A DNA stretch of 50,471 bases from Roseospira navarrensis (GCF_009601025.1 NZ_WIVE01000031.1:1-50471), one strand, 5' to 3'; shown: positions 25,458 through 33,978, counted from the stretch's first letter. Numbers and translations: made by a program. The notes: generated by a model from the sequence alone, not told the origin.

Positions 25458-26477
25458 ATGTCCACCGAGTCGGCGCGTGAGCCCCGTCCCTGGCGCGCCA
25501 TCGCCTGGCGGGTCGGTCTGGCCGCCGTGGTCGTGGCCGGGCTTGCCGGCTGGCTGCTGGCGCAAGGGGCGACCGGGGATTTCGTAGAGGCCCTGGCGAC
25601 CACCGATCCCGTGATGGTGCTGCTGGCGATGGCGGTCTATCCCTTCATCACGGTCAGTCGGGCGCAGCGCTTCCGGGTCGCCCTGCGGCTGATGGCGCGG
25701 GGCGGCGCGCCGATTCCAGAGGCCTCGCTGTGGACCCTGGTGCGGGTGGCGGCGTTTCATTCCGTGCTGGCCTCGCTGGCGCCCATGCGGCTGGGCGAGC
25801 TGTCGCTGGTGCCGCTGCTCCACCGCATGGCCGGCGCGCCCATGACGGCGGGCTCGGCGCTGCTGATCCTGCTGCGGATGATCGATCTGCTGGTGGTGCT
25901 GTCGGCGGGGCTGGTGGCGCTGGCGCTGCTGCCGGGGGCGCGGGCGGCCGTGCCCGAGGCGGCGCCGATCGCCGGCGCGGTGGTGCTGGCGCTGCTGGGC
26001 GGCTTCGCGGTGGCGCCGCCCGTGGCGCGGCGGCTGGCCGGACTGACGCCGTTCGGTGGCGGCCGCCTGGGCCGCCTGTGGCAGGCGCTGATGGAGGCCA
26101 TGGCCAGCCAGACGCCGGGCCGCGTGCTGATCCAGATGGCCTGGACGGCGGTGATCTGGGCCCAGATCTTCCTGATGGCGTGGCTGTGCGCCAACGCCAC
26201 CCCGGCCGTGGTGGGGCTGGCGGGCGGCGTGGCGGGCGGCTGCGCCACGGCGCTGGCCTCGGTGCTGCCGGTGAGCACCTTCGCCAACGTGGGCACGTTC
26301 GAGGCGGCCTGGATGCTGGCCCTGGTCCCGGCCGGCCTGAGCCAGGCCGAGGCGCTGGCCACCGGCATCGTGTTCCACGTCGCGGGGCTGGCCGGGTCGC
26401 TGGCGTTCGGGCTGCTGGCCCTGGTGGGCGGTCGGCCGGTCGGGTTTCGCCGCGCCGACGTCACAGTCTCGCGGTAG
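25458..26477 (+). CDS. lysylphosphatidylglycerol-synthase-type membrane protein (UPF0104 flippase-like)
   Basis: The 339-residue protein is almost entirely hydrophobic, with seven or eight predicted membrane spans. It carries features of the LPG_synthase_TM family: the early FITVSRAQRFRVALRLM segment, LAPMRLGELSLVPLLHR (the family's R-x-GE motif) and a late PVSTFANVGTFEAAWML segment. Members without the MprF catalytic domain are thought to move lipids or polyprenyl-linked sugars across the membrane; the substrate cannot be read here. An isolated monocistronic gene, with a CGGAGG ribosome binding site; MITE copy B begins 5 bp after its stop. Confidence 0.85.
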   Translation: MSTESAREPRPWRAIAWRVGLAAVVVAGLAGWLLAQGATGDFVEALATTDPVMVLLAMAVYPFITVSRAQRFRVALRLMARGGAPIPEASLWTLVRVAAFHSVLASLAPMRLGELSLVPLLHRMAGAPMTAGSALLILLRMIDLLVVLSAGLVALALLPGARAAVPEAAPIAGAVVLALLGGFAVAPPVARRLAGLTPFGGGRLGRLWQALMEAMASQTPGRVLIQMAWTAVIWAQIFLMAWLCANATPAVVGLAGGVAGGCATALASVLPVSTFANVGTFEAAWMLALVPAGLSQAEALATGIVFHVAGLAGSLAFGLLALVGGRPVGFRRADVTVSR

Positions 26478-26481
26478 GTTC

Positions 26482-26644
26482 ATACCAGCGGCGGGTGAGT
26501 GTGACTCACCCGCCGAGCCGCACCGGCCCGCTCCCCCACCCGGCCACCCCCCATCCTTTTCCTTGGGGATACTGTCGTGGGTGGCCGGGTGGGGGAGCGG
26601 GCCGGCCACGGGCTTCAACGGGCATCCTCGGATGCCGTTGGTCT
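26482..26644 (+). mobile_element. 163-bp MITE-like palindromic element, copy B
   Basis: The ends are ATACCAGCGGC (26482-26492) and GCCGTTGGTCT (26634-26644). The internal GGCGGGTGAGT/ACTCACCCGCC hairpin and the long CCCCCACCCGGCC/GGCCGGGTGGGGG stem match copy A at 23148-23296; the central loop differs and carries extra CC-rich sequence. It ends 22 bp before the start codon of the next gene, so it forms most of that gene's upstream region. Confidence 0.85.
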
Positions 26645-26666
26645 GACAGAAGAGGAGACCGCGATC

Positions 26667-27332
26667 ATGCGTGCCCTGACTCCCTTGCCCCCGAAGGCCC
26701 TGCTGCCCGTCCTGGTTCTCATAGTGGGACTCGGTCTGGCGATGCCGGTGTGGGCCGACTCCGACCCGGAGTCCGGCGCCGACGACGCCCCCGGCGCGGC
26801 CTACTGCGCCGCCGTGGCGCGCGACTGCGGCGCGTCCTGCGCCGACTCCACCGAGCCGGGCAGCGCGGCCGCCGCCGCCTGTCAGGCCCGCTGCGCCATC
26901 GAGCGGGCGGCCTGCGACACCCGCGACAGCCTGTCCGGTGTCGAGCCCTGGCTGTCCGAGAAGGCGGACCGGATGGACCGCTTCATGGACGGCTTCCGGA
27001 GCCCGGACGACGAGGACGGCTCGGACGGGGGATCGGACGGGGGCGCCATGGCCGAGGCGTCCTGCGCGGCGCGCCACGACTCCTGCGAGATGCGCTGCGA
27101 GATCCGCCATGATGACGACGCCTACGGCCGCGCCGGCTGCGAGAGCAAGTGCGCCATCGACCGCGCCACCTGCGAGGCGGGCGCCGGCGTGGAGACCGCG
27201 CGGCCCTTCATCGAGCGCGAGGCCGAGCGGCTTCAGGACTTCTTCGGCGGTTTCCTGGAGGACGACGAGGCCGCGCCGCCGCCGCCGCCCGCGTGGGGCG
27301 AACCGAACCCGGACGGCACGATGGATCTTTGA
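26667..27332 (+). CDS. secreted cysteine-rich protein with two mirror-symmetric six-Cys repeats
   Basis: The 221-residue protein has a Sec signal peptide (hydrophobic core about 11-28, likely cleavage after VWA at 30). Two homologous modules follow. Module 1 has cysteines 47, 54, 58, 72, 76 and 83; module 2 has 133, 140, 144, 158, 162 and 169. Both have the spacing C-x6-C-x3-C-x13-C-x3-C-x6-C, which is the same read backwards. Each module is followed by an acidic amphipathic helix ending in FMDGF or FFGGF. A Gly/Ser/Asp-rich linker joins them and a Pro-rich tail ends the protein. I do not recognise the family. The spacing suggests helical hairpins closed by three disulfides in the periplasm. 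An AGAGGAGA ribosome binding site is present. Confidence 0.8.
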   Translation: MRALTPLPPKALLPVLVLIVGLGLAMPVWADSDPESGADDAPGAAYCAAVARDCGASCADSTEPGSAAAAACQARCAIERAACDTRDSLSGVEPWLSEKADRMDRFMDGFRSPDDEDGSDGGSDGGAMAEASCAARHDSCEMRCEIRHDDDAYGRAGCESKCAIDRATCEAGAGVETARPFIEREAERLQDFFGGFLEDDEAAPPPPPAWGEPNPDGTMDL

Positions 27333-27377
27333 GTCCGGGGGATTTGTGAGTCCGGGCGCCGGTCCGTCCCGGCCGGG

Positions 27378-27857
27378 TCAGCGCCGATCGGGGTCGGGGA
27401 CCGCCGGCCAGCCGTCCGTCTGGCGCAGCGCCTCGCCCGCCACCATCGCCGCCGCCGTGACCACGTTCAGCGAGCGCGCCCCCGCGGCCATGGGGATGCC
27501 CACCCGCAGGTCGGCCGCCGCGTGGATGTCGTCCGGCACGCCGGCGCTCTCCCGTCCCAGCAGCAGGATATCATCCGGTCGGTAGGCCGCCGCCGTATAG
27601 GAGACAGTCGCCCGCGTGGTCAGAAGGACCACCCGGCGCCCGGCCACGCCGGGGGCCGCGCGAAAGGCCGCCCAATCCGGGTGGCGCCGGGGCGGCGTCA
27701 CGGCGAGGTAATCCATGCCCACGCGTCGTAAACGTCGGTCGTCCCACAGGAATCCGCAGGGCTCGACCACCTCCACCGCCAGTCCGAGGCCCGTCGCCAG
27801 ACGGATCGCGGCCGCCGCATTCTGTGGAATGTCGGGTTGGAAAAGGGCCAGTCGCAT
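27378..27857 (-). CDS. trmL: tRNA (cytidine/uridine-34-2'-O)-methyltransferase
   Basis: TrmL methylates the ribose of the wobble base of tRNA-Leu isoacceptors. The 159-residue protein is a minimal SPOUT methyltransferase of the usual length. It has the N-terminal LFQPDIPQNAAAAIRLATGL, the central DDILLLGRESAGVP, and the knot-forming C-terminal VGIPMAAGARSLNVVTAAAMVAGEALRQ. It starts at ATG 27857, is divergent from the bc1 operon, and converges with the cysteine-rich protein gene. Confidence 0.93.
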   Translation of the reverse strand: MRLALFQPDIPQNAAAAIRLATGLGLAVEVVEPCGFLWDDRRLRRVGMDYLAVTPPRRHPDWAAFRAAPGVAGRRVVLLTTRATVSYTAAAYRPDDILLLGRESAGVPDDIHAAADLRVGIPMAAGARSLNVVTAAAMVAGEALRQTDGWPAVPDPDRR

Positions 27858-28180
27858 AAAAAAAGCCTGGATAGCGAGAGGGTTATGGGAATAGGCCGAC
27901 GTTTTTTATCCTTTTCATGGCTATGGATTTGGATTATACACCCCGAAAACCGCCGCTGCCCATGGGCCGCGTCCTCCCGCTTGGCGGGGGCCGACGTGGG
28001 GCAGACATGGCGGACCCTAATCCGTTCCCAGGTCGTTGCTGCCTGGCTCTCGTTCTGGTCGGGCCAGCACGAACGGATCATCACGACTGAGTTTGTCTGG
28101 CGCACGCCAATCCGGAGGGGGAGGGAGCGTGGATCGTCCCCTTTTGCGCTTTACAAACGTATTGAAGAGGTTGCTTCACC
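27858..28180 (+). promoter_or_regulatory. 323-bp upstream region of petABC with a candidate promoter
   Basis: No gene is supported here. The region is less GC-rich than its surroundings. TTTTCA (27912-27917) and TATACA (27935-27940), spaced 17 bp, form the best sigma-70-like pair, giving a leader of about 230 nt before petA. A poly-T stretch (TTTTTTATCC) lies at about 27902-27911. No FNR or RegA site was recognised with confidence. Confidence 0.35.
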
Positions 28181-28741
28181 ATGTCTCAAGCGGTTAATCC
28201 GGGCGGGAACGCTGACGGCGACAGCCGTCGCGATTTCCTGCTGTACGCCACGGCTACCGTGGGTGCGGTGGGAACTGCGCTGGCGGTCTGGCCCTTTATC
28301 GATTCCATGAACCCGGCCAAGGACGTCATGGCCTTGGCCAGCGTCGAGGTGGACCTGTCGCCGGTGGAGGTCGGTCAGGCCATCACCGTGGTCTGGCGCG
28401 GCAAGCCGGTGTTCGTGCGCCATCGCACGGAGAAGGACATCGAGCAGGCGCGGGCCGTCGACCCCGCGACGCTGCCCGACCCCGCCACCGACGACGAGCG
28501 GGCGATCCACAAGCCGGAATGGCTCGTGATGATCGGCATCTGCACGCATCTGGGCTGTGTCCCCAAGGGTCAGAAGCCCAGCGATCCCAAGGGGGACTAC
28601 AACGGCTGGTTCTGCGTCTGCCACGGGTCGCATTACGACACCGCCGGCCGCATCCGGAAGGGTCCGGCGCCGCTGAACCTGCCTGTCCCGGAATACGCCT
28701 TCCTGGATGACACCACCATCCAGATCGGTCAGGAGGCATAG
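28181..28741 (+). CDS. petA: ubiquinol-cytochrome c reductase, Rieske iron-sulfur subunit
   Basis: The Rieske subunit passes an electron from quinol to cytochrome c1 in the bc1 complex. The 186-residue protein has an N-terminal twin-arginine signal anchor ([17 protein letters not shown], membrane span about 20-40). Box 1 is CTHLGC (C121, H123, C126) and box 2 is CVCHGSHYD (C145, C147, H148). By homology C121, H123, C145 and H148 hold the [2Fe-2S] cluster and C126 pairs with C147. Box 2 reads CVCHGSH where CPCHGS is more common. It is first in petABC, 4 bp before petB. Confidence 0.97.
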   Translation: MSQAVNPGGNADGDSRRDFLLYATATVGAVGTALAVWPFIDSMNPAKDVMALASVEVDLSPVEVGQAITVVWRGKPVFVRHRTEKDIEQARAVDPATLPDPATDDERAIHKPEWLVMIGICTHLGCVPKGQKPSDPKGDYNGWFCVCHGSHYDTAGRIRKGPAPLNLPVPEYAFLDDTTIQIGQEA

Positions 28742-28745
28742 GTTC

Positions 28746-29987
28746 ATGAGCAGCACACCGAGTCCCGTCTGGAGCAACCGGACCATCAAGTGGGTGGACC
28801 GCCGGCTGCCGATCTTCTCCATGATGCACAAGGAGTTGATCGTCTACCCGACCCCCCGCAACCTGAACTACTGGTGGAACTTCGGGTCCCTCGCCGGCAT
28901 CGCGCTGGTGATCCTGATCCTGACCGGGATCTTCCTGGCCATGTTCTACACCCCGCACGAGGACATGGCGTTCGCCTCCATCGAGCGCATCATGCGCGAG
29001 GTGAACTTCGGCTGGCTGATCCGGTTCATTCACATGAACGCCGTCAGCCTGTTCTTCCTGGTCGTCTACATCCACATTTTCCGCGGCATGTACTACGGCT
29101 CGTACAAGGCGCCGCGCGAACTGCTGTGGGGCATCGGCGTCCTGATCTATCTGGTCATGGTCGGCACGGCCTTCCTGGGCTACGTGCTGCCGTGGGGCCA
29201 GATGAGCTTCTGGGCCGCGACGGTGATTACCAGCCTCGTGACCGCCATTCCGGTGGTCGGCAACGATCTGGCGATCTGGCTGTGGGGCGGTTTCTCGGTC
29301 GATAACGACACGCTGAAGCGCTTCTTCGCCCTGCACTACCTGCTGCCGTTCGTGATCTTCGCGCTGGTCTTCCTGCACCTGTGGGCGCTGCACACGACCA
29401 AGTCGAACAACCCGACGGGCGTGGAAGTGAAGAAGCCGGCCGACACCCTGCCGTTCCACCCGTACTACACGATGAAGGACGCCTTTGGTCTGGGCGTTGC
29501 CCTGATCGTCCTGTGCTTCTTCGTGTTCTTCTATCCGAACTACTTCAACCACGCGATCAACTATGTGCAGGCCGACCCGATGGTCACGCCCGAGCACATC
29601 GTGCCCGAGTGGTACTTCCTGCCGTTCTACGCCATCCTGCGGGCCGTGCCCGACAAGCTGGGCGGCGTGGTGCTGATGTTCCTGGCGATTGCGATCTGGT
29701 TCATCCTGCCGCTTCTGGACACGTCCAAGACCCGCAGCGGCCGGTTCCGTCCGATCTTCAAGTGGTTCTTCTGGCTGCTGGTCGCCGACTTCGTCCTGCT
29801 GACCTACCTGGGCGCCATGCCGGCCGAAGGCATCTACGTCACCCTCGGCATGTGGGCCACCGGGTACTACTTCTTCCACTTCGTGGTCATCCTGCCCCTG
29901 CTGGGCTGGTTCGAGAAACCGTTGCCCGTGCCCGAGAGCATCAGTGCGGCCGTGACCGCCGGTCATGAGAAGGAGGCCGCAGCATGA
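28746..29987 (+). CDS. petB: cytochrome b of the bc1 complex
   Basis: The 413-residue integral membrane subunit carries haems bL and bH and both quinone sites. The first haem helix contains [19 protein letters not shown] and the second contains [20 protein letters not shown], each with two axial His residues. The Qo-site signature [12 protein letters not shown] is intact. At least eight membrane helices are visible and the protein is a full-length bacterial cytochrome b, not split as in b6/subunit IV. Its stop overlaps the petC start (ATGA), and AGAAGGAGG inside its end is the petC ribosome binding site. Confidence 0.97.
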   Translation: MSSTPSPVWSNRTIKWVDRRLPIFSMMHKELIVYPTPRNLNYWWNFGSLAGIALVILILTGIFLAMFYTPHEDMAFASIERIMREVNFGWLIRFIHMNAVSLFFLVVYIHIFRGMYYGSYKAPRELLWGIGVLIYLVMVGTAFLGYVLPWGQMSFWAATVITSLVTAIPVVGNDLAIWLWGGFSVDNDTLKRFFALHYLLPFVIFALVFLHLWALHTTKSNNPTGVEVKKPADTLPFHPYYTMKDAFGLGVALIVLCFFVFFYPNYFNHAINYVQADPMVTPEHIVPEWYFLPFYAILRAVPDKLGGVVLMFLAIAIWFILPLLDTSKTRSGRFRPIFKWFFWLLVADFVLLTYLGAMPAEGIYVTLGMWATGYYFFHFVVILPLLGWFEKPLPVPESISAAVTAGHEKEAAA

Positions 29988-30793
29988 GTACCCTGACCCG
30001 TATCGCGACGGCGGCCGCGGTGGCCGCCGGCCTCACCCTTGGTCTGGGCGCCGTCGGCGCCCAGGCGGCGGGCGGTGGCGAGGGCCCCGGCCTGAAGCGT
30101 CCGTACTGGAGCTTCGAGGGCGTCTTCGGCGGCTATGACGAACAGCAGCTTCGCCGCGGCTGGGAGGTCTACGCCCAGGTCTGCAAGTCCTGTCACGTGC
30201 TGGACTACATGCACTATCGGAATCTGGAGCAGATCGGCTTCACCGAGGACGAGGTGAAGGAGATCGCCGCCAGCTTCGAGGTCGAGGACGGTCCGGACGA
30301 GTGGGGCGAGATGTTCATGCGTCCCGCCACCCCGATGGACGAGTTCGCCAAGCCGTACGAGAACGACGCCATCGCCAAGCTGGCCAACGGCGGTGTGGTG
30401 CCGCCGAACCTGTCGGTGATGGCCCGGGCCCGTGACGGCGGCGCGGACTACATCTACAGCCTGATGCTCGGCTACCGCGACGAGGTGCCGGAGTGGGTTC
30501 TGGAACACGATCCCAACTTCGAACTGCCGGCCGGCAAGTCGTTCAATGCGTACTTCCCGGGCTATGCCATCTCGATGCCGCAGCAGTTGTTCGAGGGTAT
30601 TCTGGAGTACCCTGACGGCACGGAGCCGAGCGCCGAGCAGATGGCGCATGACGTGACGGCCTTCCTGCAGTGGGCCGCCGAGCCCGAGCTGGAAGACCGC
30701 AAGGCGCTGGGCCGCTACGTGCTGGTCTTCCTGCTGGTGCTGACGGCGCTGCTGTACGCCTACAAGCGCGAGATCTGGAAGGACGCGCACTGA
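29984..30793 (+). CDS. petC: cytochrome c1
   Basis: The 269-residue cytochrome c1 accepts electrons from the Rieske protein and passes them to a soluble or membrane cytochrome c. It has a Sec signal peptide (cleavage after about AQA, 28), then [19 protein letters not shown]. The haem c motif is CKSCH (C67, C70, H71) and the likely axial Met is M198 in [11 protein letters not shown]-terminal anchor ([21 protein letters not shown]) is typical of c1. It is the last gene of petABC and is followed by a strong terminator. Confidence 0.97.
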   Translation: MSTLTRIATAAAVAAGLTLGLGAVGAQAAGGGEGPGLKRPYWSFEGVFGGYDEQQLRRGWEVYAQVCKSCHVLDYMHYRNLEQIGFTEDEVKEIAASFEVEDGPDEWGEMFMRPATPMDEFAKPYENDAIAKLANGGVVPPNLSVMARARDGGADYIYSLMLGYRDEVPEWVLEHDPNFELPAGKSFNAYFPGYAISMPQQLFEGILEYPDGTEPSAEQMAHDVTAFLQWAAEPELEDRKALGRYVLVFLLVLTALLYAYKREIWKDAH

Positions 30794-30837
30794 TCGGCTG
30801 ATCGGACGCAACCTCACCGGACGCCGATCCGGACCTT

Positions 30838-30869
30838 GGGCCGCCCATCTTGAGTGGGCGGCCCTTTTT
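30838..30869 (+). terminator. intrinsic terminator of petABC
   Basis: A 10-bp perfect stem, GGGCCGCCCA (30838-30847) and TGGGCGGCCC (30855-30864), with a 7-base loop is followed by TTTTTC, 45 bp after the petC stop. Confidence 0.92.
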
Positions 30870-31053
30870 CTTGGTTCATCGCGGAATTCCGGGGCGCGGA
30901 CGGTTCACGGCGGCGAGGGGGCCATGCTGCGCGGTCCAGGTCCCTCCTCTCCGGCGTTGCGGGTCACACCTGAACCCCCGCCCGACCTCCCCCATGACTG
31001 GGGGTGGAGTCTCGGTCCACCAGGGGCCGGCCGGACACGCTCCCCATGGAACC

Positions 31054-31119
31054 ATCACGTTCACACGTTTTCGAACGAGAGCGGCCGTCTTCGGCAAGAG
31101 GATGGACCACCAAGACACC
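31054..31119 (+). repeat. 66-bp dispersed repeat, partner of 9167-9233
   Basis: It runs from ATCACGTTCACACG to the first CACCAAGA units and is nearly identical to the copy downstream of hemJ. Confidence 0.85.
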
Positions 31120-31144
31120 AAGACACCAAGACACCAAGACACCA
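31108..31144 (+). repeat. 8-bp tandem repeat (CACCAAGA)n
   Basis: Four perfect CACCAAGA units (31108-31139) are followed by a partial unit and degenerate copies (CACCAGGACACAAAGG). At 9167-9233 the same site has a single unit and a partial one, so the array has expanded here. A minus-strand unit lies at 31414-31425. Confidence 0.9.
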
Positions 31145-31228
31145 GGACACAAAGGGGTCGCCGCCTTGACCAGGGCTCCGAACCCGGATGACCGTTCTGT
31201 GCCACTGATGGGGTCGAACCCACCCCCC

Positions 31229-31325
31229 TTAATAGAGATTGTCATCCTGAGCGCCCGAAGGGCGCGAAGGATCTCGTGATGGGGCACGAACCATGACACC
31301 CCCTGTCATCTGGATTCGGAGCCCT
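31229..31325 (+). repeat. 97-bp dispersed repeat, partner of 207-304
   Basis: It starts TTAATAGAGATT, contains the REP core (GTCATCCTGAGCG ... GAAGGATCT), and ends near AGCCCTG. It differs from 207-304 mainly in the hairpin loop and a few substitutions. Confidence 0.85.
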
Positions 31326-31522
31326 GGCGCCTTGACGGACCCGCAGGTCCCCTCCCGCACGATGATGGAGGGCGCGCCCCATGATCATTGCGCCGCGCTC
31401 CTGGGGGTCTTCGTGTCTTGGTGGTGAATGATCCGGCGCGGCCGGATCATCCAGCGCTCGCCCTGAAAACATGTGATTCCCATAGCCCGGTCCATGGATC
31501 GGGAGTCCGGCCGCCGCCCCGC

Positions 31523-32917
31523 CTACAGCACCAGCGGGCCGCCGCCGGGCGGGCCGTCGAGGATCTGGCGGACGATGGTCAGGCCCCGCGTCAGACGGGC
31601 CTCGTCCGGCTCGTGGCTGAGGCACAGCCGCACCGCCTCCGGGGCCTGGGCGGGATCGACCGCGAAGGCCGCCGCCTCGGTGACGCCCACGCCCCGGCTG
31701 GCCGCCGCCGCCCGCAGCGCATCCGCCGTCCAGCCCTCCGGCAGCGGCAGCCAGAGATGCAGCCCGCAGGGGTGGGCGCGCGCGTCCAGCCCCGCGAACA
31801 CCTGCGCGGCCCGCGCCTGCCGATGGCGCGCGACGGCCCGTTGCGCCTCGGTCAGGCGATCCGCCGTGCCGTCGGCGATCCAGCGGCCGGCGATCTCCGC
31901 CGTCAGCGGCGGCGGCATCCAGCACGACAGGGCCACCGCCCCGCGCAGGGCGGCCGCCAGCGTGGCCGGGGCGCGGGCGACTCCCACCCGCAGGCCGGGC
32001 GCGAGCGCCTTCGAGGTGCTGGAGAGATACACCACCCGGTCCGGGGCCAGCCGGGCCAGCGGCGGCGGCGCGTCGGGCACCAGCGGGCCGAACACATCGT
32101 CCTCGATCAGGACCAGGTCGTGGCGGGCGGCGACCGCGAGCAGGGCGCGGCGGCGCGACTCCGGCAGGATGGCGGCGGTCGGTGTCTGCAGGGTGGGCGT
32201 CAGGTACAGCAGGCGGGGCGCGCACCCGGCGCAGAGCGCCTCCAGAGCCTCCGGACACGGCCCGTCCGCGTCCAGCGGCACGCCGCGCACGGTCAGGCCC
32301 AGACGCGCCGCCATGGCCTTGAGGGGGGCGTAGGTCAGGGCCTCGGTCAGGATCAGGTCGCCGGGCCGGGTGAGCGCCAGCAGGCTGGCCATCAACGCGT
32401 GCTGGGCGCCCACGGTGACTGTGACTTCGTCCGCGGTGGCGGGCACGCCGACGCGCGCCAGCCACGCCAGGGCCACGGCGGCGGCGCGGTCCGGATCGGC
32501 CGCGTCCTGATAGTCCAGCAGGGCGTCCAGATCCGCGCCCCGGCCGAGCGCCCCCAAGGTCCGGGCCAATTGCGCGCCCGCCGCGCCGCGATTGGGCAGA
32601 TTGCGCGACAGATCAATCGGACCCGCCATCGTGCGGCGCAGATCGGCGTCCGTGTCCGACGCGTCCGATGCCCCGGGGGCGCGCACGAAGGTGCCGCGCC
32701 CCACCTCGCCCCGCACCAAAGCCCGCGCCACCGCCTCGGCATAGGCGCGGCTGGTGGTGTTGGGCGACAGGCCGAGGGCGTAGGCCAGCGCGCGGTGCGG
32801 CGGCAGGCGCGTGCCCGGGGACAGCGCGCCCGACGCGATCTCCGCCGCCAGCGCATCCACAATGGCCAGGTAGGCCGGGCCTCGGTGGCCGGTCAGATCC
32901 GGCACCCACATTGCCAT
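31523..32917 (-). CDS. MocR/PdxR-type PLP-dependent transcriptional regulator
   Basis: The 464-residue protein fuses an N-terminal GntR winged helix (about 12-80, with GTRLPPHRALAYALGLSPNTTSRAYAEA) to a fold-type I aminotransferase domain. The PLP-binding Lys is in YLSSTSKALAPGLRVG, and other aminotransferase motifs such as LLYLTPTLQTPTA and LIEDDVFGPL are present. MocR proteins use PLP or an amino compound as effector and usually control a divergent gene. Here the divergent partner is a DMT-family transporter 86 bp away, with repeated ATCAATG sites between. No catalytic aminotransferase role is expected. Confidence 0.92.
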   Translation of the reverse strand: MAMWVPDLTGHRGPAYLAIVDALAAEIASGALSPGTRLPPHRALAYALGLSPNTTSRAYAEAVARALVRGEVGRGTFVRAPGASDASDTDADLRRTMAGPIDLSRNLPNRGAAGAQLARTLGALGRGADLDALLDYQDAADPDRAAAVALAWLARVGVPATADEVTVTVGAQHALMASLLALTRPGDLILTEALTYAPLKAMAARLGLTVRGVPLDADGPCPEALEALCAGCAPRLLYLTPTLQTPTAAILPESRRRALLAVAARHDLVLIEDDVFGPLVPDAPPPLARLAPDRVVYLSSTSKALAPGLRVGVARAPATLAAALRGAVALSCWMPPPLTAEIAGRWIADGTADRLTEAQRAVARHRQARAAQVFAGLDARAHPCGLHLWLPLPEGWTADALRAAAASRGVGVTEAAAFAVDPAQAPEAVRLCLSHEPDEARLTRGLTIVRQILDGPPGGGPLVL

Positions 32918-32920
32918 CAG

Positions 32921-32979
32921 ATCAATGTTCTCCTTGAATCAGCGCAATAATGGGATCAATGGTCGGTGCATGCTCAATG
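32921..32979. promoter_or_regulatory. candidate MocR operator: repeated ATCAATG motifs
   Basis: Direct repeats of ATCAATG occur at 32921-32927 and 32955-32961, with CTCAATG at 32973-32979 and a weaker GCAATAATG at about 32944-32952. The first and second copies are 34 bp apart, close to three helical turns, and the second and third are 18 bp apart. MocR regulators typically bind spaced direct repeats in divergent promoters, so these are the likely operator. Confidence 0.55.
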
Positions 32980-33003
32980 CTATCACCGGCGGGAGGCCGT
33001 GTC

Positions 33004-33978
33004 ATGACCGAGAAAACCGCGAACCCCTCACAGGCCGTTGGCCGGGACCCCGCCACCGGCGTCGGTCTGGCGCTGGTGTGCCTGGTCGTGCTGGGCGTCA
33101 TGCCCGTGATCGCCGCCAGCCGTCCGGCCGACTTCGGGGCGCTGGGCTTCGCCGTGTTCCTGACGGTCTGGCAGGCGGTGGTGGCGCTGCCCCTGTTTCT
33201 GCGCGAACTGCGGGGACCGGACCGGGGCATTTTCGCGGCCGGGCTGGACCGGCGCGAGCGGCGCCGCCTGATCGGGGTCGGCCTGCTGACCGGGACCATG
33301 TTCGGGGCCTCGACCTATCTCTATGTGCTGGGCGTCGAGAAGGCGGGCGCGGTCAGCGCGGCCATCGCCATCCAGGCCTACCCGCTGTTCGCCATGCTGT
33401 GGGAGGCGCTGTTCCTGAAGCGCACCAAGACGCCGCTGGAACTGGCGCTGACGGGGGTGTTGATGGTCGGCCTGTATTATCTGGGCACGGGCGGCACGTG
33501 GCGGATCGGCGGTTTTTCGCCGTGGTTCCTGGTCGCGCTGGGCGTGCCGTTCCTGTGGAGCGTGGCGCACGTCATCATCAAGGAGGAACTGGGCCGCACC
33601 CCGATCACGCCGGTCCAGGTGACGTTTTTCCGGGTCACGGTCTCGACCGCCGTGCTGGTGGCCGTGGCCCTCGCCGTGGACCCCGGCGCGCTGGTCGCGG
33701 GTCTGTGTCGCTGGGACGTCCAGGCCTGGGCGCTGCTGATGGGGGCGGTCTATACCCTGGAGCTGATCGTCTGGTTCCACGCCGTGCGCTCCATCGATGT
33801 GTCGCTGGCCAGCTCGATCACCACGCCGTGGCCGGCGGTCACCATGGTCCTGGCCGTGGTCGTGCTGGGCGAGTCCGTCGCGGCGCACGAGATCGTGGCG
33901 TTCCTGATCGTGGCCGCCAGCCTTTACGGTCTGATCGGCGCGGGTCTGCGCGCAGCCCGGAGGCGGGGGCGATGCTGA
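33004..33978 (+). CDS. EamA/DMT-superfamily metabolite exporter
   Basis: The 324-residue protein has ten predicted membrane spans in two EamA repeats. The first repeat begins around VGLALVCLVVLGVMPVIAAS, and it contains YLYVLGVEKAGAVSAAIAIQAYPLFAMLWEALFL, the conserved end of the first half. DMT exporters carry amino acids, nucleobases or other small metabolites; the substrate is not visible. The ATG at 33004 follows a GGGAGG site at 32992-32997. Divergent placement next to a MocR regulator suggests its substrate is an amine, amino acid or vitamin B6-linked compound. It overlaps the following DUF1127 gene by seven bases. Confidence 0.88.
   Translation: MTEKTANPSQAVGRDPATGVGLALVCLVVLGVMPVIAASRPADFGALGFAVFLTVWQAVVALPLFLRELRGPDRGIFAAGLDRRERRRLIGVGLLTGTMFGASTYLYVLGVEKAGAVSAAIAIQAYPLFAMLWEALFLKRTKTPLELALTGVLMVGLYYLGTGGTWRIGGFSPWFLVALGVPFLWSVAHVIIKEELGRTPITPVQVTFFRVTVSTAVLVAVALAVDPGALVAGLCRWDVQAWALLMGAVYTLELIVWFHAVRSIDVSLASSITTPWPAVTMVLAVVVLGESVAAHEIVAFLIVAASLYGLIGAGLRAARRRGRC

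Larger units (their letters stand above)
30870..31522. repeat. 653-bp gene-free repeat cluster between petABC and the MocR gene
   Basis: After about 180 bp of unremarkable GC-rich sequence come the 66-bp repeat shared with 9167-9233 (31054-31119), an 8-bp tandem array (31108-31144), the 97-bp copy of the 207-304 repeat (31229-31325), an inverted piece of the tandem-array sequence (TGTCTTGGTGGT, 31414-31425), and a palindrome ATGATCCGGC/GCCGGATCAT (31428-31450). The short open frames here are made of repeats and are not believed. Confidence 0.8.

Noticed and set aside
31108-31144. Short tandem repeats that might suggest a CRISPR array
   Set aside because: The 8-bp units are contiguous with no spacers and no cas genes are nearby.
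31523-32917. Annotation as a simple aminotransferase
   Set aside because: The N-terminal GntR winged helix and divergent exporter gene make a MocR regulator much more likely.
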